64,000 nucleotides of DNA from Thiomicrorhabdus sp033238645 (GTDB taxonomy: Bacteria; Pseudomonadota; Gammaproteobacteria; Thiomicrospirales; Thiomicrospiraceae). Positions 54,016-62,639 of this stretch are shown piece by piece (positions within the stretch are counted from its first letter, which is position 1; each line of letters starts with the position of its first letter). The position numbers and the translations under genes are program-made. The notes below the pieces were generated by a model that saw nothing but the letters and a program-made list of their open reading frames with translations, had not been told where the DNA came from and did no database searches. The stretch spans positions 124,001-188,000 of the forward strand of contig BQXR01000002.1 in assembly GCA_033238645.1 (NCBI GenBank), given 5' to 3'.

Positions 54016-55395
54016 CTAGTTGGTGATTATACGAATTAGACTGTTAAAGTCATCATCTATATGATGATCCGTTTCACGAAGCTCTTTTACTTTACGTACA
54101 GCGTGCAATACGGTGGTGTGATCTCGGCCACCAAAAGCATCACCAATCTCAGGTAAGCTGTGGTTGGTTAACTCTTTTGCAATCGCCATTGCGACCTGTC
54201 TTGGCCGTGCAATATTACGTGTACGTCTCTTAGATAGAAGGTCTGCAACACGCAGTTTGTAATAGTCAGCAACAGTTTTTTGAATATTATCCAATGTGAC
54301 CATTTTCTGTTGCAAAGCTAAAAGATCTTTTAGGGCCTCTTTAACCACTTCAACCGTTAATAGTTTCTGCGTAAACTGTGCATAGGCTCCAACACGTTTA
54401 AGAGCACCTTCCAAGTCACGAACATTTCCACGTAGGCGTTTAGCAATAAAGAAAGCGACATCGTCTGGCAGTCTAACACCAAATTCAGAGGCTTTTTTCA
54501 ATAAGATTGCGACACGCATCTCAAATTCTGGTGGCTCAACCGCGATGGTTAACCCCCAACCAAAACGCGACTTTAGGCGATCTTCTAGGCCATCGACCTC
54601 TTTAGGAAAGCGATCACTAGTCAAGATAACCTGCTTATTACCTTCTAATAGGGTATTGAAAGTATGGAAGAACTCTTCTTGAGATTGTTCTTTATTCGCA
54701 AAGAATTGAATATCATCAATTAAAAGGGCATCAAGAGAGCGATAGAAGCGTTTGAACTCATCAATTTTATTGTGACGAAGCGCATTTACCATATCGGCAA
54801 CAAAACGCTCAGAGTGTAAATAAACAACACGAGCATCAGGCTTATCTTTCATTAACTGATTACCGATGGCGTGCATTAAGTGAGTTTTACCTAAACCAAC
54901 ACCCCCATAAATAAAGAATGGATTATAGCTTCCACCAGGGTTCTCAGCGACCTGTCGAGCGGCTGCCGCGGCTAACTGGTTCGCTTTACCCTCAACAAAA
55001 GTGTCGAATGTAAAACTAGCATTTAAATTATGTTTAATCGTAGATTTTCTAGGGGCATCAGCCGCGGTTTTTGTGGCTGATTTAAAGGGTTTTGCTTTGG
55101 CCTGTTGTAGAGGCTGTGGAATAGTCGCTACAGGTTCAGGTAGTTTCTCAACGGTATAGTCGCCAATCTCTAAAAGAATATCAGGTGTATTAACAGGTGC
55201 TGCAATCGCGACGGCTTGGCGAATATTCCCCATTAATTTCTTATTAACCCAATCCAGAATAAAAGTAGAGGGGGCTAATAAGCGAATAACAGATTCTTCT
55301 TCAATGGCTTGAAGAGGACTAATCCAGGTATGGAATTGCTGATCATTAAGATCATTTTCCAAGTGTTTAAGACTTTGGGCCCACAGTGATGGCAA
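54016..55395 (-). CDS. dnaA: Chromosomal replication initiator DnaA
   Basis: 459 residues. Domain I (residues 1-80), a short linker, the AAA+ domain III with FIYGGVGLGKTHLMHAIGN and IDDIQFFANKEQSQEEFFHTFN, and domain IV with the DNA-binding GGRDHTTVLHAVRK. It opens oriC. The start codon is TTG, preceded by AAGGA at suitable spacing; no ATG is available in the right place. The five DnaA boxes lie just upstream. Confidence 0.95.
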   Translation of the reverse strand: MPSLWAQSLKHLENDLNDQQFHTWISPLQAIEEESVIRLLAPSTFILDWVNKKLMGNIRQAVAIAAPVNTPDILLEIGDYTVEKLPEPVATIPQPLQQAKAKPFKSATKTAADAPRKSTIKHNLNASFTFDTFVEGKANQLAAAAARQVAENPGGSYNPFFIYGGVGLGKTHLMHAIGNQLMKDKPDARVVYLHSERFVADMVNALRHNKIDEFKRFYRSLDALLIDDIQFFANKEQSQEEFFHTFNTLLEGNKQVILTSDRFPKEVDGLEDRLKSRFGWGLTIAVEPPEFEMRVAILLKKASEFGVRLPDDVAFFIAKRLRGNVRDLEGALKRVGAYAQFTQKLLTVEVVKEALKDLLALQQKMVTLDNIQKTVADYYKLRVADLLSKRRTRNIARPRQVAMAIAKELTNHSLPEIGDAFGGRDHTTVLHAVRKVKELRETDHHIDDDFNSLIRIITN

Positions 55396-55725
55396 GGTGA
55401 ATATCCTTAAAAATGAATAGCTTATGTGAGCAACAATGTGGGCAGGACTGCACTTTAATATTACTTTTTAAGTATTGGCTATGTGAATTTTTTACGTCAT
55501 ATTAGTTCTATAGAGCTAATCAGTTTTTAAGCAAAATAGTGCTTTGTAAAGCTGATAGCTCCTTGATGAACTGATTTGCTTTTTATTAATGCGGTAAGTA
55601 TACCTGTGAATAACTTTAAAACAAGGGGATTGTCAGTGGATAACTCTGTGGATAAAGCGTGTGGATAAGTCGGGTTATCCATAGGGTAACTTACTGTTAA
55701 TAATGTATATTCTGCGGTTTTGCAC
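55396..55725. other. oriC: Probable chromosomal origin (oriC)
   Basis: The 330-base gap upstream of dnaA holds DnaA boxes TGTGAATAA (55605-55613), AGTGGATAA (55635-55643), TGTGGATAA (55647-55655 and 55660-55668) and TTATCCATA (55675-55683). AT-rich DNA at about 55440-55600, beside dnaA, could be the unwinding element. Position and box density match gammaproteobacterial origins at dnaA. Confidence 0.82.
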
Positions 55726-56535
55726 TTAGGCTATAAAAAACAACATTTTTATTGCTAAAATAATCAAAAAAAGCCCGAAACCTCGCTTAAGGGGTTTTAT
55801 GGGTAATTGATGCGCCCATTTTGCACCAATAGGGGCCGTAAAGTAGCTAGCGATGACAATACCAAAAAAGGCTGGCCAATAGATAAAGCCTGTTGCATAT
55901 TCTGGAAGATCTGGTGTGTTTAGTCCAGCAAAAAGGTAGCCAAGAGAGCCTGCCAAAGCAATCGGCAGACTAATGGCCACAGAGGTCGCAATCGACTGGT
56001 GCATACTAATATTATTCCACTGTAAATATGGCGTGGTCAAAGTACCACCGCCAATACCAACCATGGAGGATAAATAGCCAATGACAGTACCCGAAGCACT
56101 ATTTCCAACCCAACCAGGCAGTTGTCTATTAGGACACGTCTTAAGTGCCAGTAACATATGAATACCGACAATTAACTCTAGTACCCCAAACAGAGTGCTT
56201 AATATATTAGAAGCAATAAATTGTGCACACCAACCCCCAATAAAAGCCCCTAGCAGTACACCGCCCGAGAGTAACTTTACAATATCCCAGCGTACCGCAT
56301 TGTGTTTATGATGTGCTCTGGCTGATGCAAAAGAGGTCACCAGAATAGTTGCCAAAGAGGTGCCTATTGCCAGGTGTAGAACATTATCCGTCTGTAAAAA
56401 GAGTAGAAATACTGAAGATAATACGGGCACAATCAGCAGGCCCCCACCAACACCCAATAACCCAGCGGTAATGCCAACAAAGACACCTGTCACTAGATAT
56501 ATCAGCAGCTCATATAATAAGGGTAAGTCGGTCAT
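55726..56535 (-). CDS. TSUP-family transporter (TauE/SafE)
   Basis: 269 residues, about eight membrane helices. VGITAGLLGVGGGLLIVPVL and the repeat SSMVGIGGGTLTTPYLQWNNISMHQSIATS are the duplicated TSUP signatures. Members export or import sulfite, sulfoacetate and other organosulfur anions. In a sulfur-oxidiser setting a sulfur substrate is plausible but not shown. It lies directly across oriC from dnaA on the same strand. Confidence 0.88.
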   Translation of the reverse strand: MTDLPLLYELLIYLVTGVFVGITAGLLGVGGGLLIVPVLSSVFLLFLQTDNVLHLAIGTSLATILVTSFASARAHHKHNAVRWDIVKLLSGGVLLGAFIGGWCAQFIASNILSTLFGVLELIVGIHMLLALKTCPNRQLPGWVGNSASGTVIGYLSSMVGIGGGTLTTPYLQWNNISMHQSIATSVAISLPIALAGSLGYLFAGLNTPDLPEYATGFIYWPAFFGIVIASYFTAPIGAKWAHQLPIKPLKRGFGLFLIILAIKMLFFIA

Positions 56536-56702
56536 TAAATTGCATTGGTACGGATGGATTAGGGTGTATTATATTTTATAAAGAAAGTTGTTGCTGTACT
56601 GAATAATCTTATTCAGTGATGTTTACATGATATTTGGTTATATTGGGCTTTGTTAATGCATATTGTTTGAATTCATCTGAAATAAAAAATAAAGTGTGTC
56701 CC

Positions 56703-57137
56703 ATGGAATATTTTACTGAGCTTGGCTACTTAGGCCTTTTTATATCCGCGTTTGTTGCGGCAACGATTCTGCCTTTAAGTTCAGAGATTGTTTTAAGCGC
56801 ATTGCTGCTGGCTGAGCTAGATCCAATGTTCTTGGTTGTGGTTGCCACGTTGGGTAACGTATTGGGCTCAACGGTAAATTATGCAATTGGTTTTTGGGGC
56901 AGTGCACTTCTATTAAAGAAAGTGCTCAAAGTGCCAGAGATTAAACTAGAGAGTGCCAAGAGTCGGTTTCAAAGATACGGTGTATGGAGTCTTCTGTTTG
57001 CTTGGGTGCCCGTAATTGGAGACCCTCTGACTATTATTGCAGGCCTCTTAAAGGTGAATATAATCACATTTTTGATGCTGGTCAGTATCGGTAAGCTTGG
57101 GCGTTATCTAGTTGTAACTTATACTGTGCTGCCCTAA
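56703..57137 (+). CDS. YqaA/DedA-like membrane protein
   Basis: 144 residues from MEYFTELGYLGLFISAFVAATILPLSSE. The stretch PLSSEIVLSALL and FAWVPVIGDPLTIIAGLLKVNIITF are typical of the YqaA branch of the DedA (SNARE-associated) superfamily, small inner-membrane proteins thought to act in lipid flipping. An upstream alternative start at 56634 adds a non-homologous stretch and is less likely. Confidence 0.85.
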   Translation: MEYFTELGYLGLFISAFVAATILPLSSEIVLSALLLAELDPMFLVVVATLGNVLGSTVNYAIGFWGSALLLKKVLKVPEIKLESAKSRFQRYGVWSLLFAWVPVIGDPLTIIAGLLKVNIITFLMLVSIGKLGRYLVVTYTVLP

Positions 57138-57283
57138 AAAGGCAATATCTGACTGTTATGGGCAGATATAAAAAATAAACAAAGTTTAATGTTTACAAAC
57201 AGTTAAATCGCTAGTTCATACAGAATGATGTAATTAATTATGAATAATCCACAATATGCTGGGTTAAGCATTAATTTTTTGCC

Positions 57284-57300
57284 TTTCAGGAGGGGGGATA
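57284..57300 (+). repeat. G-tract motif copy 14 (divergent)
   Basis: TTTCAGGAGGGGGGATA just upstream of the rpmH promoter. It lacks the AGCAG core but resembles the TTTCAGGAGG part of copy 2. Confidence 0.4.
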
Positions 57301-57324
57301 ATTGTTGTTATAAGTAAATAATGA

Positions 57325-57353
57325 TTGTCTTCTTGTTGATAACTCTATATAAT
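57325..57353 (+). promoter_or_regulatory. Sigma-70-type promoter of rpmH
   Basis: TTGTCT (57325-57330) and TATAAT (57348-57353) with a 17-base spacer, 46 bases upstream of the rpmH start. Confidence 0.75.
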
Positions 57354-57399
57354 CCCCGTTTTTCCGAGTGCCGGAATAGAAAATTTAAGGATTAGTGAT

Positions 57400-57534
57400 A
57401 TGAAGCGTACATTTCAACCAAGTACTATCAAACGTGCCCGTACTCACGGTTTCCGTGCTCGTATGGCGACTAAAAACGGTCGTAAAATCTTAGCTGCTCG
57501 TCGTGCGAAAGGACGTAAGCGCTTAGCTGTATAG
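57400..57534 (+). CDS. rpmH: 50S ribosomal protein L34
   Basis: 44 residues: begins MKRTFQPSTIKRARTHGFR and ends GRKRLAV, the invariant L34 layout. Basic protein of the large ribosomal subunit. It has a clear promoter (57325-57353) and an AAGGA-like site before the ATG. First gene of the rpmH-rnpA unit next to oriC. Confidence 0.97.
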   Translation: MKRTFQPSTIKRARTHGFRARMATKNGRKILAARRAKGRKRLAV

Positions 57535-57585
57535 TTCTTGAGTGTGCTAAACGTGGTGCACCTAAGACCAAATTCTGGTGAGTTA

Positions 57586-58014
57586 ATGAATTCAAATAAC
57601 GAGTTATCGACTCACTCAGAATCTCCTACCCCCCCTACTCAATCTAAAAAGCCTGATAACGGTTTTTCAAAACCTCTGCGTATTTTGTCGCCAAAAGATT
57701 TTCAACACGTATTTGCTAAAGCTGAAAAGTTTGGTAATCGTAATTGGACATTTATTGTTCGAGCCAATCAAAAAGACCATCCTAGACTCGGTTTAGCTAT
57801 TGCAAAAAAGCAATTACAGCGCGCTGTTTGGCGTAATCGTGTAAAAAGACTGGCAAGAGAAGCATTTCGGCTACATAAGAAAGAGTTAAGTGGGTATGAT
57901 ATTGTCGTTTTAAGTAGAAAGGGTATGCAAGACATTGATAATGATACTTTGCATAAGAGCTTTTTACACCTAGTACGAAAAATTCGTAAAAGTGATCTGA
58001 AAGATCGCACGTAA
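57586..58014 (+). CDS. rnpA: Ribonuclease P protein component
   Basis: 142 residues. LRILSPKDFQHVFAKAEKFGN and the RNR motif AVWRNRVKRLAREAFR identify RnpA, which helps the RNase P RNA bind and process pre-tRNA. The first 30 residues are a low-complexity, Ser/Thr/Pro-rich extension not typical of RnpA, and a G-tract motif lies in it. The ATG at 57586 is preceded by GGTGAG; a TTG at 57538 would lengthen the extension. yidD, usually next, is missing. Confidence 0.92.
   Translation: MNSNNELSTHSESPTPPTQSKKPDNGFSKPLRILSPKDFQHVFAKAEKFGNRNWTFIVRANQKDHPRLGLAIAKKQLQRAVWRNRVKRLAREAFRLHKKELSGYDIVVLSRKGMQDIDNDTLHKSFLHLVRKIRKSDLKDRT
57622..57642 (-). repeat. G-tract motif copy 15 (inside rnpA)
   Basis: On the minus strand TTGAGTAGGGGGGGTAGGAG, located in the N-terminal extension of rnpA and coding for PTPPTQ on the + strand. 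Confidence 0.6.
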
Positions 58015-58028
58015 TCAAATAGTTTAGT

Positions 58029-58187
58029 GAGACCTTTGTACGAGTAGGGTTCGAGAGAAAAATGAGATAAAACTTTTCTAGTTAAGGCGGGGAACGCAGT
58101 GAATAGCCAGCTATTCACAAGTTTCCTAACGAAAGCTAGGAGAGTTTTAGCTATTTTTATCCGAATATTCACTCGTGCAAAGGTCTC
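58029..58187. mobile_element. 159-bp palindromic MITE-like element, copy B
   Basis: Ends GAGACCTTTGTACGAG and CTCGTGCAAAGGTCTC are 16-base inverted repeats with one mismatch. The centre is the palindrome GTGAATAGC-CA-GCTATTCAC. The reverse complement matches copy A (21397-21555) throughout, and both are exactly 159 bases. It fills the gap between rnpA and yidC where yidD is usually found. Confidence 0.8.
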
Positions 58188-58212
58188 CAAGTAAGGCTTT
58201 AAAGGTTTTCCA

Positions 58213-60069
58213 ATGAATATGAGAACATTTTGGTGGTTGGCGTTAGCATTTACGCTAACGTGGATGTGGATGCAGTGGTCACAGTTTACTGGTCAGAAAG
58301 CATATGAAACTGCACAGGTAAGTCAGGCACAGGACATTCCTGTGGTGAACGTTGCAAAAGTACCGGCAACAAGCTCTGTTACTGCGGCAGGATCTGATGT
58401 ACCTGATATACATGCTGGTGGCGTAGAGAATAGTGCCGTGCCAATGCTTCAGGATGGCATCCTTCAAGGTCAACGTATCTATGTTAAGACGGATAATCTA
58501 GATCTTATTATCGATACAGTGGGTGGAGATATCCGCTCAGCTAAACTATTAAAGTATGGTTCGGTTCAAGATCACTCACAGCCCTTCCAGTTAATGAGCG
58601 ATACCGGTTCGCTGATCTATATGGCGCAAAATGGTCTAGCAACGCAAGCCAATGCTAAGCTGCCTGCACCAACGCATAAAACGATCTACCAAACAGCAGC
58701 GACAGAGTACACCATGACAGGTGATATCTTGTCAGTGCCACTGACTTGGACACAGGACGGCGTAACCGTTACTAAATCGTATACTTTCAAGAAGGGTGAA
58801 TACCTAGTCTCTGTTGACTATAAAGTTGATAACGCGACAGATGAGAACTGGACAGGTAGCCTATATTCTCAGTTAGTGCGCAATGCATATAATCCTGATG
58901 AAAATATTATGATGCACACCTACACAGGGTCAGTACTTTATAACGGTAATGCAGAAGATAAGTATGTTAAGCACTCGTTTGATGATCTTAATACACAAGC
59001 GGTAACAGGCAGTGTTGTAACAGGTGGTTGGGCTGCAATGATTCAGCAGTACTTCCTAACGGCAATCGTACCTAACCAGAATGCACAAAACAGCTACTAC
59101 GCTAAGCCGCTAACAGAAGGCCGTTATGCAGTCGGTGTAGTTGAGCCGATGATGATGATCGATGCAGGTAAGTCAGGCGTTCTAAGCTCTAGCCTTTATA
59201 TTGGGCCAGAGAAGCAAGATGTATTGGCAGAGATTGCGCCTGGTCTTGAGCTGACTATTGATTATGGTATTTTAACGATTCTTGCTGAGCCAATTTTCTG
59301 GTTACTAAATAAGATTCACAGTATCGTTGGTAACTGGGGTGTTGCAATCATCCTACTAACCGTATTAATTAAGTTACTCTTCTACAAGTTGTCTGAAACA
59401 AGCTACCGTTCAATGGCGCGTTTGAAGAAGTTCCAGCCTAAGCTGAAGCAGTTAAAAGAGAACTACGGTGACGATAAGGTTATCTTCCAACAGAAGATGA
59501 TGAAGCTCTATAAAGAAGAGAAGATTAACCCTCTGGGTGGTTGTCTACCGATCTTTATTCAGATGCCAGTATTCATCGCACTTTATTGGGTACTTCTATA
59601 CTCTGTAGAGATGCGTCAAGCACCATTTATGTTGTGGATTGGTGATCTATCTGCACCAGATCCTTACTACATCCTTCCAGTGATCATGGGTGCGACTATG
59701 TTCATTCAGCAGAAGCTAAACCCTTCAGCGATGATGGATGAGATGCAGCAGAAAGTAATGAAGTTACTACCATTTATCTTCACTATCTTCTTCCTATGGT
59801 TCCCTGCTGGTCTAGTACTTTACTGGGTAGTGAACAACATGCTATCGGTTACACAGCAGTGGTATATCACTAAGAAGATCGATGAAATCGATGTGAAAGA
59901 GAAAGCGGATCTTAAAGAAAAGAATCTAGCCAAGGCTGCAGCAAAATCTAAGTCTAAGCAAGTGACTAAGAAAGAAGAAGTCAAAGAAGACGAAGATGTT
60001 AAAACTGAAGATGTTAAGGCTGACGATAGTAAAAAAGACACTTCTAAAGAAGACGAAGCAGGTAAATAA
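58213..60069 (+). CDS. yidC: Membrane protein insertase YidC
   Basis: 618 residues. One N-terminal helix (residues 4-20), a large periplasmic beta-domain, then the conserved five-helix core with NWGVAIILLTVLIKLLFYKLSE, INPLGGCLPIFIQMPVFIALYWVL and the C-terminal WFPAGLVLYWVVNNML. It inserts and folds inner-membrane proteins with or without Sec. A long charged Lys/Glu/Asp tail (about 70 residues) follows, probably ribosome-facing. A small gene starts two bases after the stop. Confidence 0.95.
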   Translation: MNMRTFWWLALAFTLTWMWMQWSQFTGQKAYETAQVSQAQDIPVVNVAKVPATSSVTAAGSDVPDIHAGGVENSAVPMLQDGILQGQRIYVKTDNLDLIIDTVGGDIRSAKLLKYGSVQDHSQPFQLMSDTGSLIYMAQNGLATQANAKLPAPTHKTIYQTAATEYTMTGDILSVPLTWTQDGVTVTKSYTFKKGEYLVSVDYKVDNATDENWTGSLYSQLVRNAYNPDENIMMHTYTGSVLYNGNAEDKYVKHSFDDLNTQAVTGSVVTGGWAAMIQQYFLTAIVPNQNAQNSYYAKPLTEGRYAVGVVEPMMMIDAGKSGVLSSSLYIGPEKQDVLAEIAPGLELTIDYGILTILAEPIFWLLNKIHSIVGNWGVAIILLTVLIKLLFYKLSETSYRSMARLKKFQPKLKQLKENYGDDKVIFQQKMMKLYKEEKINPLGGCLPIFIQMPVFIALYWVLLYSVEMRQAPFMLWIGDLSAPDPYYILPVIMGATMFIQQKLNPSAMMDEMQQKVMKLLPFIFTIFFLWFPAGLVLYWVVNNMLSVTQQWYITKKIDEIDVKEKADLKEKNLAKAAAKSKSKQVTKKEEVKEDEDVKTEDVKADDSKKDTSKEDEAGK

Positions 60070-60071
60070 CA

Positions 60072-60401
60072 ATGCAAATCACTTACCAAAAACTGGGTAA
60101 CGATCATCCAATGTTCGGCAAAGTAGACTTTTTAGTAGCAGACGGAACAACGCCACTTTGCTACAAAACTAAAGACGGCTACCAGCCGTTAGAGTCATCA
60201 ATCTCATCAGCCAATGCATCAGCAACGGCTCAAGTGGATATTGATACTAAGCCTCTTTATGTTCTATCATTCAAGGTGAATGGTGAAGCAGAAGAGGAGA
60301 CATTTACCTCTAAGAAGAAGCTAGATAAAACTATCGCGCTTTATTCTGAAAAGGCATTTATTACAGACTTAAAAACCACTGCCTATAAAACAGTGGCGTA
60401 A
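60072..60401 (+). CDS. Small protein of unknown function downstream of yidC
   Basis: 109 residues, soluble, no signal peptide or membrane helix. It begins MQITYQKLGNDHPMFGK and has a basic middle (FTSKKKLDKTIALYSEKAF). I do not recognise a family. It starts two bases after yidC stops, so it is probably translated from the same transcript. A strong terminator follows, separating it from mnmE. Confidence 0.7.
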   Translation: MQITYQKLGNDHPMFGKVDFLVADGTTPLCYKTKDGYQPLESSISSANASATAQVDIDTKPLYVLSFKVNGEAEEETFTSKKKLDKTIALYSEKAFITDLKTTAYKTVA

Positions 60402-60442
60402 GTTTTTAAAGCTTAGTTACCTTAAGTTTGTTATGCTCAAAG

Positions 60443-60464
60443 CGCCCTTAATTGGGCGTTTTTT
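60443..60464 (+). terminator. Terminator after the yidC transcript
   Basis: CGCCC (60443-60447) pairs with GGGCG (60454-60458) across six bases, followed by six T. Confidence 0.82.
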
Positions 60465-60572
60465 GTTTATAGGATTTATAGTCTCAAAGTGCATTTGTAC
60501 CCATAGGGGGTATAAAAGTAGAGGGGGCTAAGTCCCCTGTTTTGTGAAGCTGATTAAATAAGATGAAGAAAA

Positions 60573-61934
60573 ATGGAATTCGATAATATAGACACCATTA
60601 CCGCCATAGCAACCGCACCCGGAAGAGGTGGCGTGGGTATTGTGCGTGTATCAGGCAACAAAGTACCCGAGATTGCCAAGGCTATTTTAGGTAAACTACC
60701 AAAACCTCGCTATGCAGTTTATGGGCCTTTTTTAGGCGAAAAGGCTCAAGTACTTGATCAAGGGATTGCCCTCTATTTTCCCAATCCAAACTCCTTCACT
60801 GGCGAAGATGTTTTAGAGCTACAAGGTCATGGTGGACCAGTGGTTCTACAGTGGTTACTCAATCGAGTCGTAGAGTTAGGCGCCCGCTTAGCCGAGCCAG
60901 GTGAGTTCTCCAAACAAGCCTTTATGAACGACAAAATTGATCTAGCTCAAGCCGAGGCCATCTCTGATCTAATTGAAGCCTCCTCCGATCAAGCCGCACG
61001 CTCCGCACTGTGTTCACTACAAGGCGACTTCTCACGTGAGATCAATGCACTGGTTGAAGAGACTATCCGTCTGCGCATCTATGTTGAAGCCGCCATTGAT
61101 TTCCCTGAAGAGGAGATCGATTTTCTCTCTGACGGTAAAGTTGCCGCAGATCTACAAGTCATTCTAGATAGACTGCACCAAGTATTTGCCGCCGCCAAGC
61201 AAGGTTCGCTACTGCGTGAAGGTATGTCTGTGGTGATTCTCGGTCGTCCTAATGCAGGTAAATCGAGTCTACTCAACGCCTTGTCTGGTCGTGAAAGTGC
61301 CATTGTGACTGATATTGCAGGCACAACACGCGACATCGTTAAAGAGGAGATCAATGTTGATGGCATGCCGTTGCATATTCTAGATACAGCAGGGGTTCGT
61401 GAAGCGACTGATCAAGTAGAACAGATCGGCATAGAGCGTGCATGGAAAGCCCTAGACAGTGCAGATCGCGTATTGGTTATGTTACAAGCAGGTGAAGCGA
61501 TTCATGCCGAAGATCAAATTATTCTTGACCGTCTGCCGGAAGATATACCTGTCACAGTGATTCGTAATAAGATCGACCTGATTGACCACCAACCGATGGT
61601 AGAGATCGATGCCGGTAGCAATCGAACGGTTATCTGGTTATCTGCCAAACAGCAGCTAGGGTTAGACCTGCTAAGAAGCCACCTTAAAACAGAGATGGGT
61701 TTTGCCCAAACTGAAGAGGGGGTCTTTATGGCACGTAAACGCCATTTGGATGCACTTGAATTAGCACTGTCTTGGGTAATCAGCGGACAGCAGCAGCTAG
61801 AAGGCTTTGCCGCAGGCGAGTTGCTAGCAGAAGATCTACGTTTAGCACAAGATGCATTATCTGAGATTACGGGTCGCTTTACTTCAGATGATCTATTAGG
61901 CCGTATATTTACCTCTTTCTGTATTGGTAAATAG
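60573..61934 (+). CDS. mnmE: tRNA modification GTPase MnmE
   Basis: 453 residues. N-terminal tetrahydrofolate-binding domain (APGRGGVGIVRVSG), helical domain, and an inserted Ras-like GTPase with GRPNAGKSSLLNAL, DTAG and NKID. The C-terminal FCIGK holds the catalytic cysteine. With MnmG it builds the (carboxymethyl)aminomethyl group on U34 of some tRNAs. The start is preceded by a purine-rich GAAGAAAA. Confidence 0.96.
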   Translation: MEFDNIDTITAIATAPGRGGVGIVRVSGNKVPEIAKAILGKLPKPRYAVYGPFLGEKAQVLDQGIALYFPNPNSFTGEDVLELQGHGGPVVLQWLLNRVVELGARLAEPGEFSKQAFMNDKIDLAQAEAISDLIEASSDQAARSALCSLQGDFSREINALVEETIRLRIYVEAAIDFPEEEIDFLSDGKVAADLQVILDRLHQVFAAAKQGSLLREGMSVVILGRPNAGKSSLLNALSGRESAIVTDIAGTTRDIVKEEINVDGMPLHILDTAGVREATDQVEQIGIERAWKALDSADRVLVMLQAGEAIHAEDQIILDRLPEDIPVTVIRNKIDLIDHQPMVEIDAGSNRTVIWLSAKQQLGLDLLRSHLKTEMGFAQTEEGVFMARKRHLDALELALSWVISGQQQLEGFAAGELLAEDLRLAQDALSEITGRFTSDDLLGRIFTSFCIGK

Positions 61935-61955
61935 CTGAAAAATTCCAAATCTAAA

Positions 61956-61973
61956 TTTCGAGCAGGGGGGTAT
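61956..61973 (+). repeat. G-tract motif copy 16
   Basis: TTTCGAGCAGGGGGGTAT in the 93-base gap between mnmE and yigZ, 22 bases after the mnmE stop. Six G. Confidence 0.7.
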
Positions 61974-62027
61974 CTCTCCTTCTACCTTCATTGCTTCACT
62001 TAACCAACAACGCCAAAAGTGACTTAT

Positions 62028-62639
62028 ATGTCCTATCCCATCCCCACTGAGTTAGCCAAAGCCGAGATCGAAATCAAAAAGAGCCGTTTTATCGGTTATG
62101 CCAAGGGTGTTGCTTCACGTGAAGCAGGCATGGCTTGGTTAGCGGAGATTAAGGCCGAGTATCCCGATGCACGCCATCACTGTTGGGCGTATCTCATTGG
62201 TAATCCAAATTGTGCCACCAATGCGGGTATGGGAGATGATGGTGAGCCATCAGGCACAGCGGGCAAGCCAATTTTGAACGTGCTTAATCACAAGGGTATT
62301 GGCGATATAATGATAATCGTTGTGCGCTATTTTGGTGGAGTAAAACTGGGAGCAGGCGGTTTAACCCGTGCTTATGGCCAAGCAGCCCAAGCGGTGATGG
62401 AGGTGTTGCCTACCGAACAGGCGGTTGAGATGGATCAGGTTTCTATTGTTTGTGACTTTGGTTTGGAACAGCAGATTCGGCATTGGGTTGGGATTTTGGA
62501 TGGTTTGGTCGAGTCGGTGGATTATGGTCAGCAGGTGACGATGGTTGTTGCTGTCCCGCAGGTTGTGACGGATGGGTTTGTTGCACAGCTTGAATCGGTA
62601 GAGTCTGTCTATAGACGGAATAAAGAGGAGATAAAATGA
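62028..62639 (+). CDS. yigZ: YigZ family protein (UPF0029/IMPACT)
   Basis: 203 residues. EIKKSRFIGYAKGV, DARHHCWAYLIG, DDGEPSGTAGKPILNVL and VRYFGGVKLGAGGLTRAYGQAA are the YigZ/IMPACT signature. The human IMPACT relative regulates the kinase GCN2; the bacterial role is unclear. A GTG at 62019 is an alternative start; neither has a strong ribosome-binding site. Its stop overlaps the start of the next gene (ATGA). Confidence 0.9.
   Translation: MSYPIPTELAKAEIEIKKSRFIGYAKGVASREAGMAWLAEIKAEYPDARHHCWAYLIGNPNCATNAGMGDDGEPSGTAGKPILNVLNHKGIGDIMIIVVRYFGGVKLGAGGLTRAYGQAAQAVMEVLPTEQAVEMDQVSIVCDFGLEQQIRHWVGILDGLVESVDYGQQVTMVVAVPQVVTDGFVAQLESVESVYRRNKEEIK

Noticed and set aside
57768..58190. 140-codon minus-strand frame over rnpA and the 159-bp element
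   Set aside because: It is antisense to rnpA and runs into the repeat; no homology is visible.
59820..60107. Serine-rich minus-strand frame over the yidC tail
   Set aside because: It is the antisense reading of the Lys/Glu-rich tail codons of yidC.
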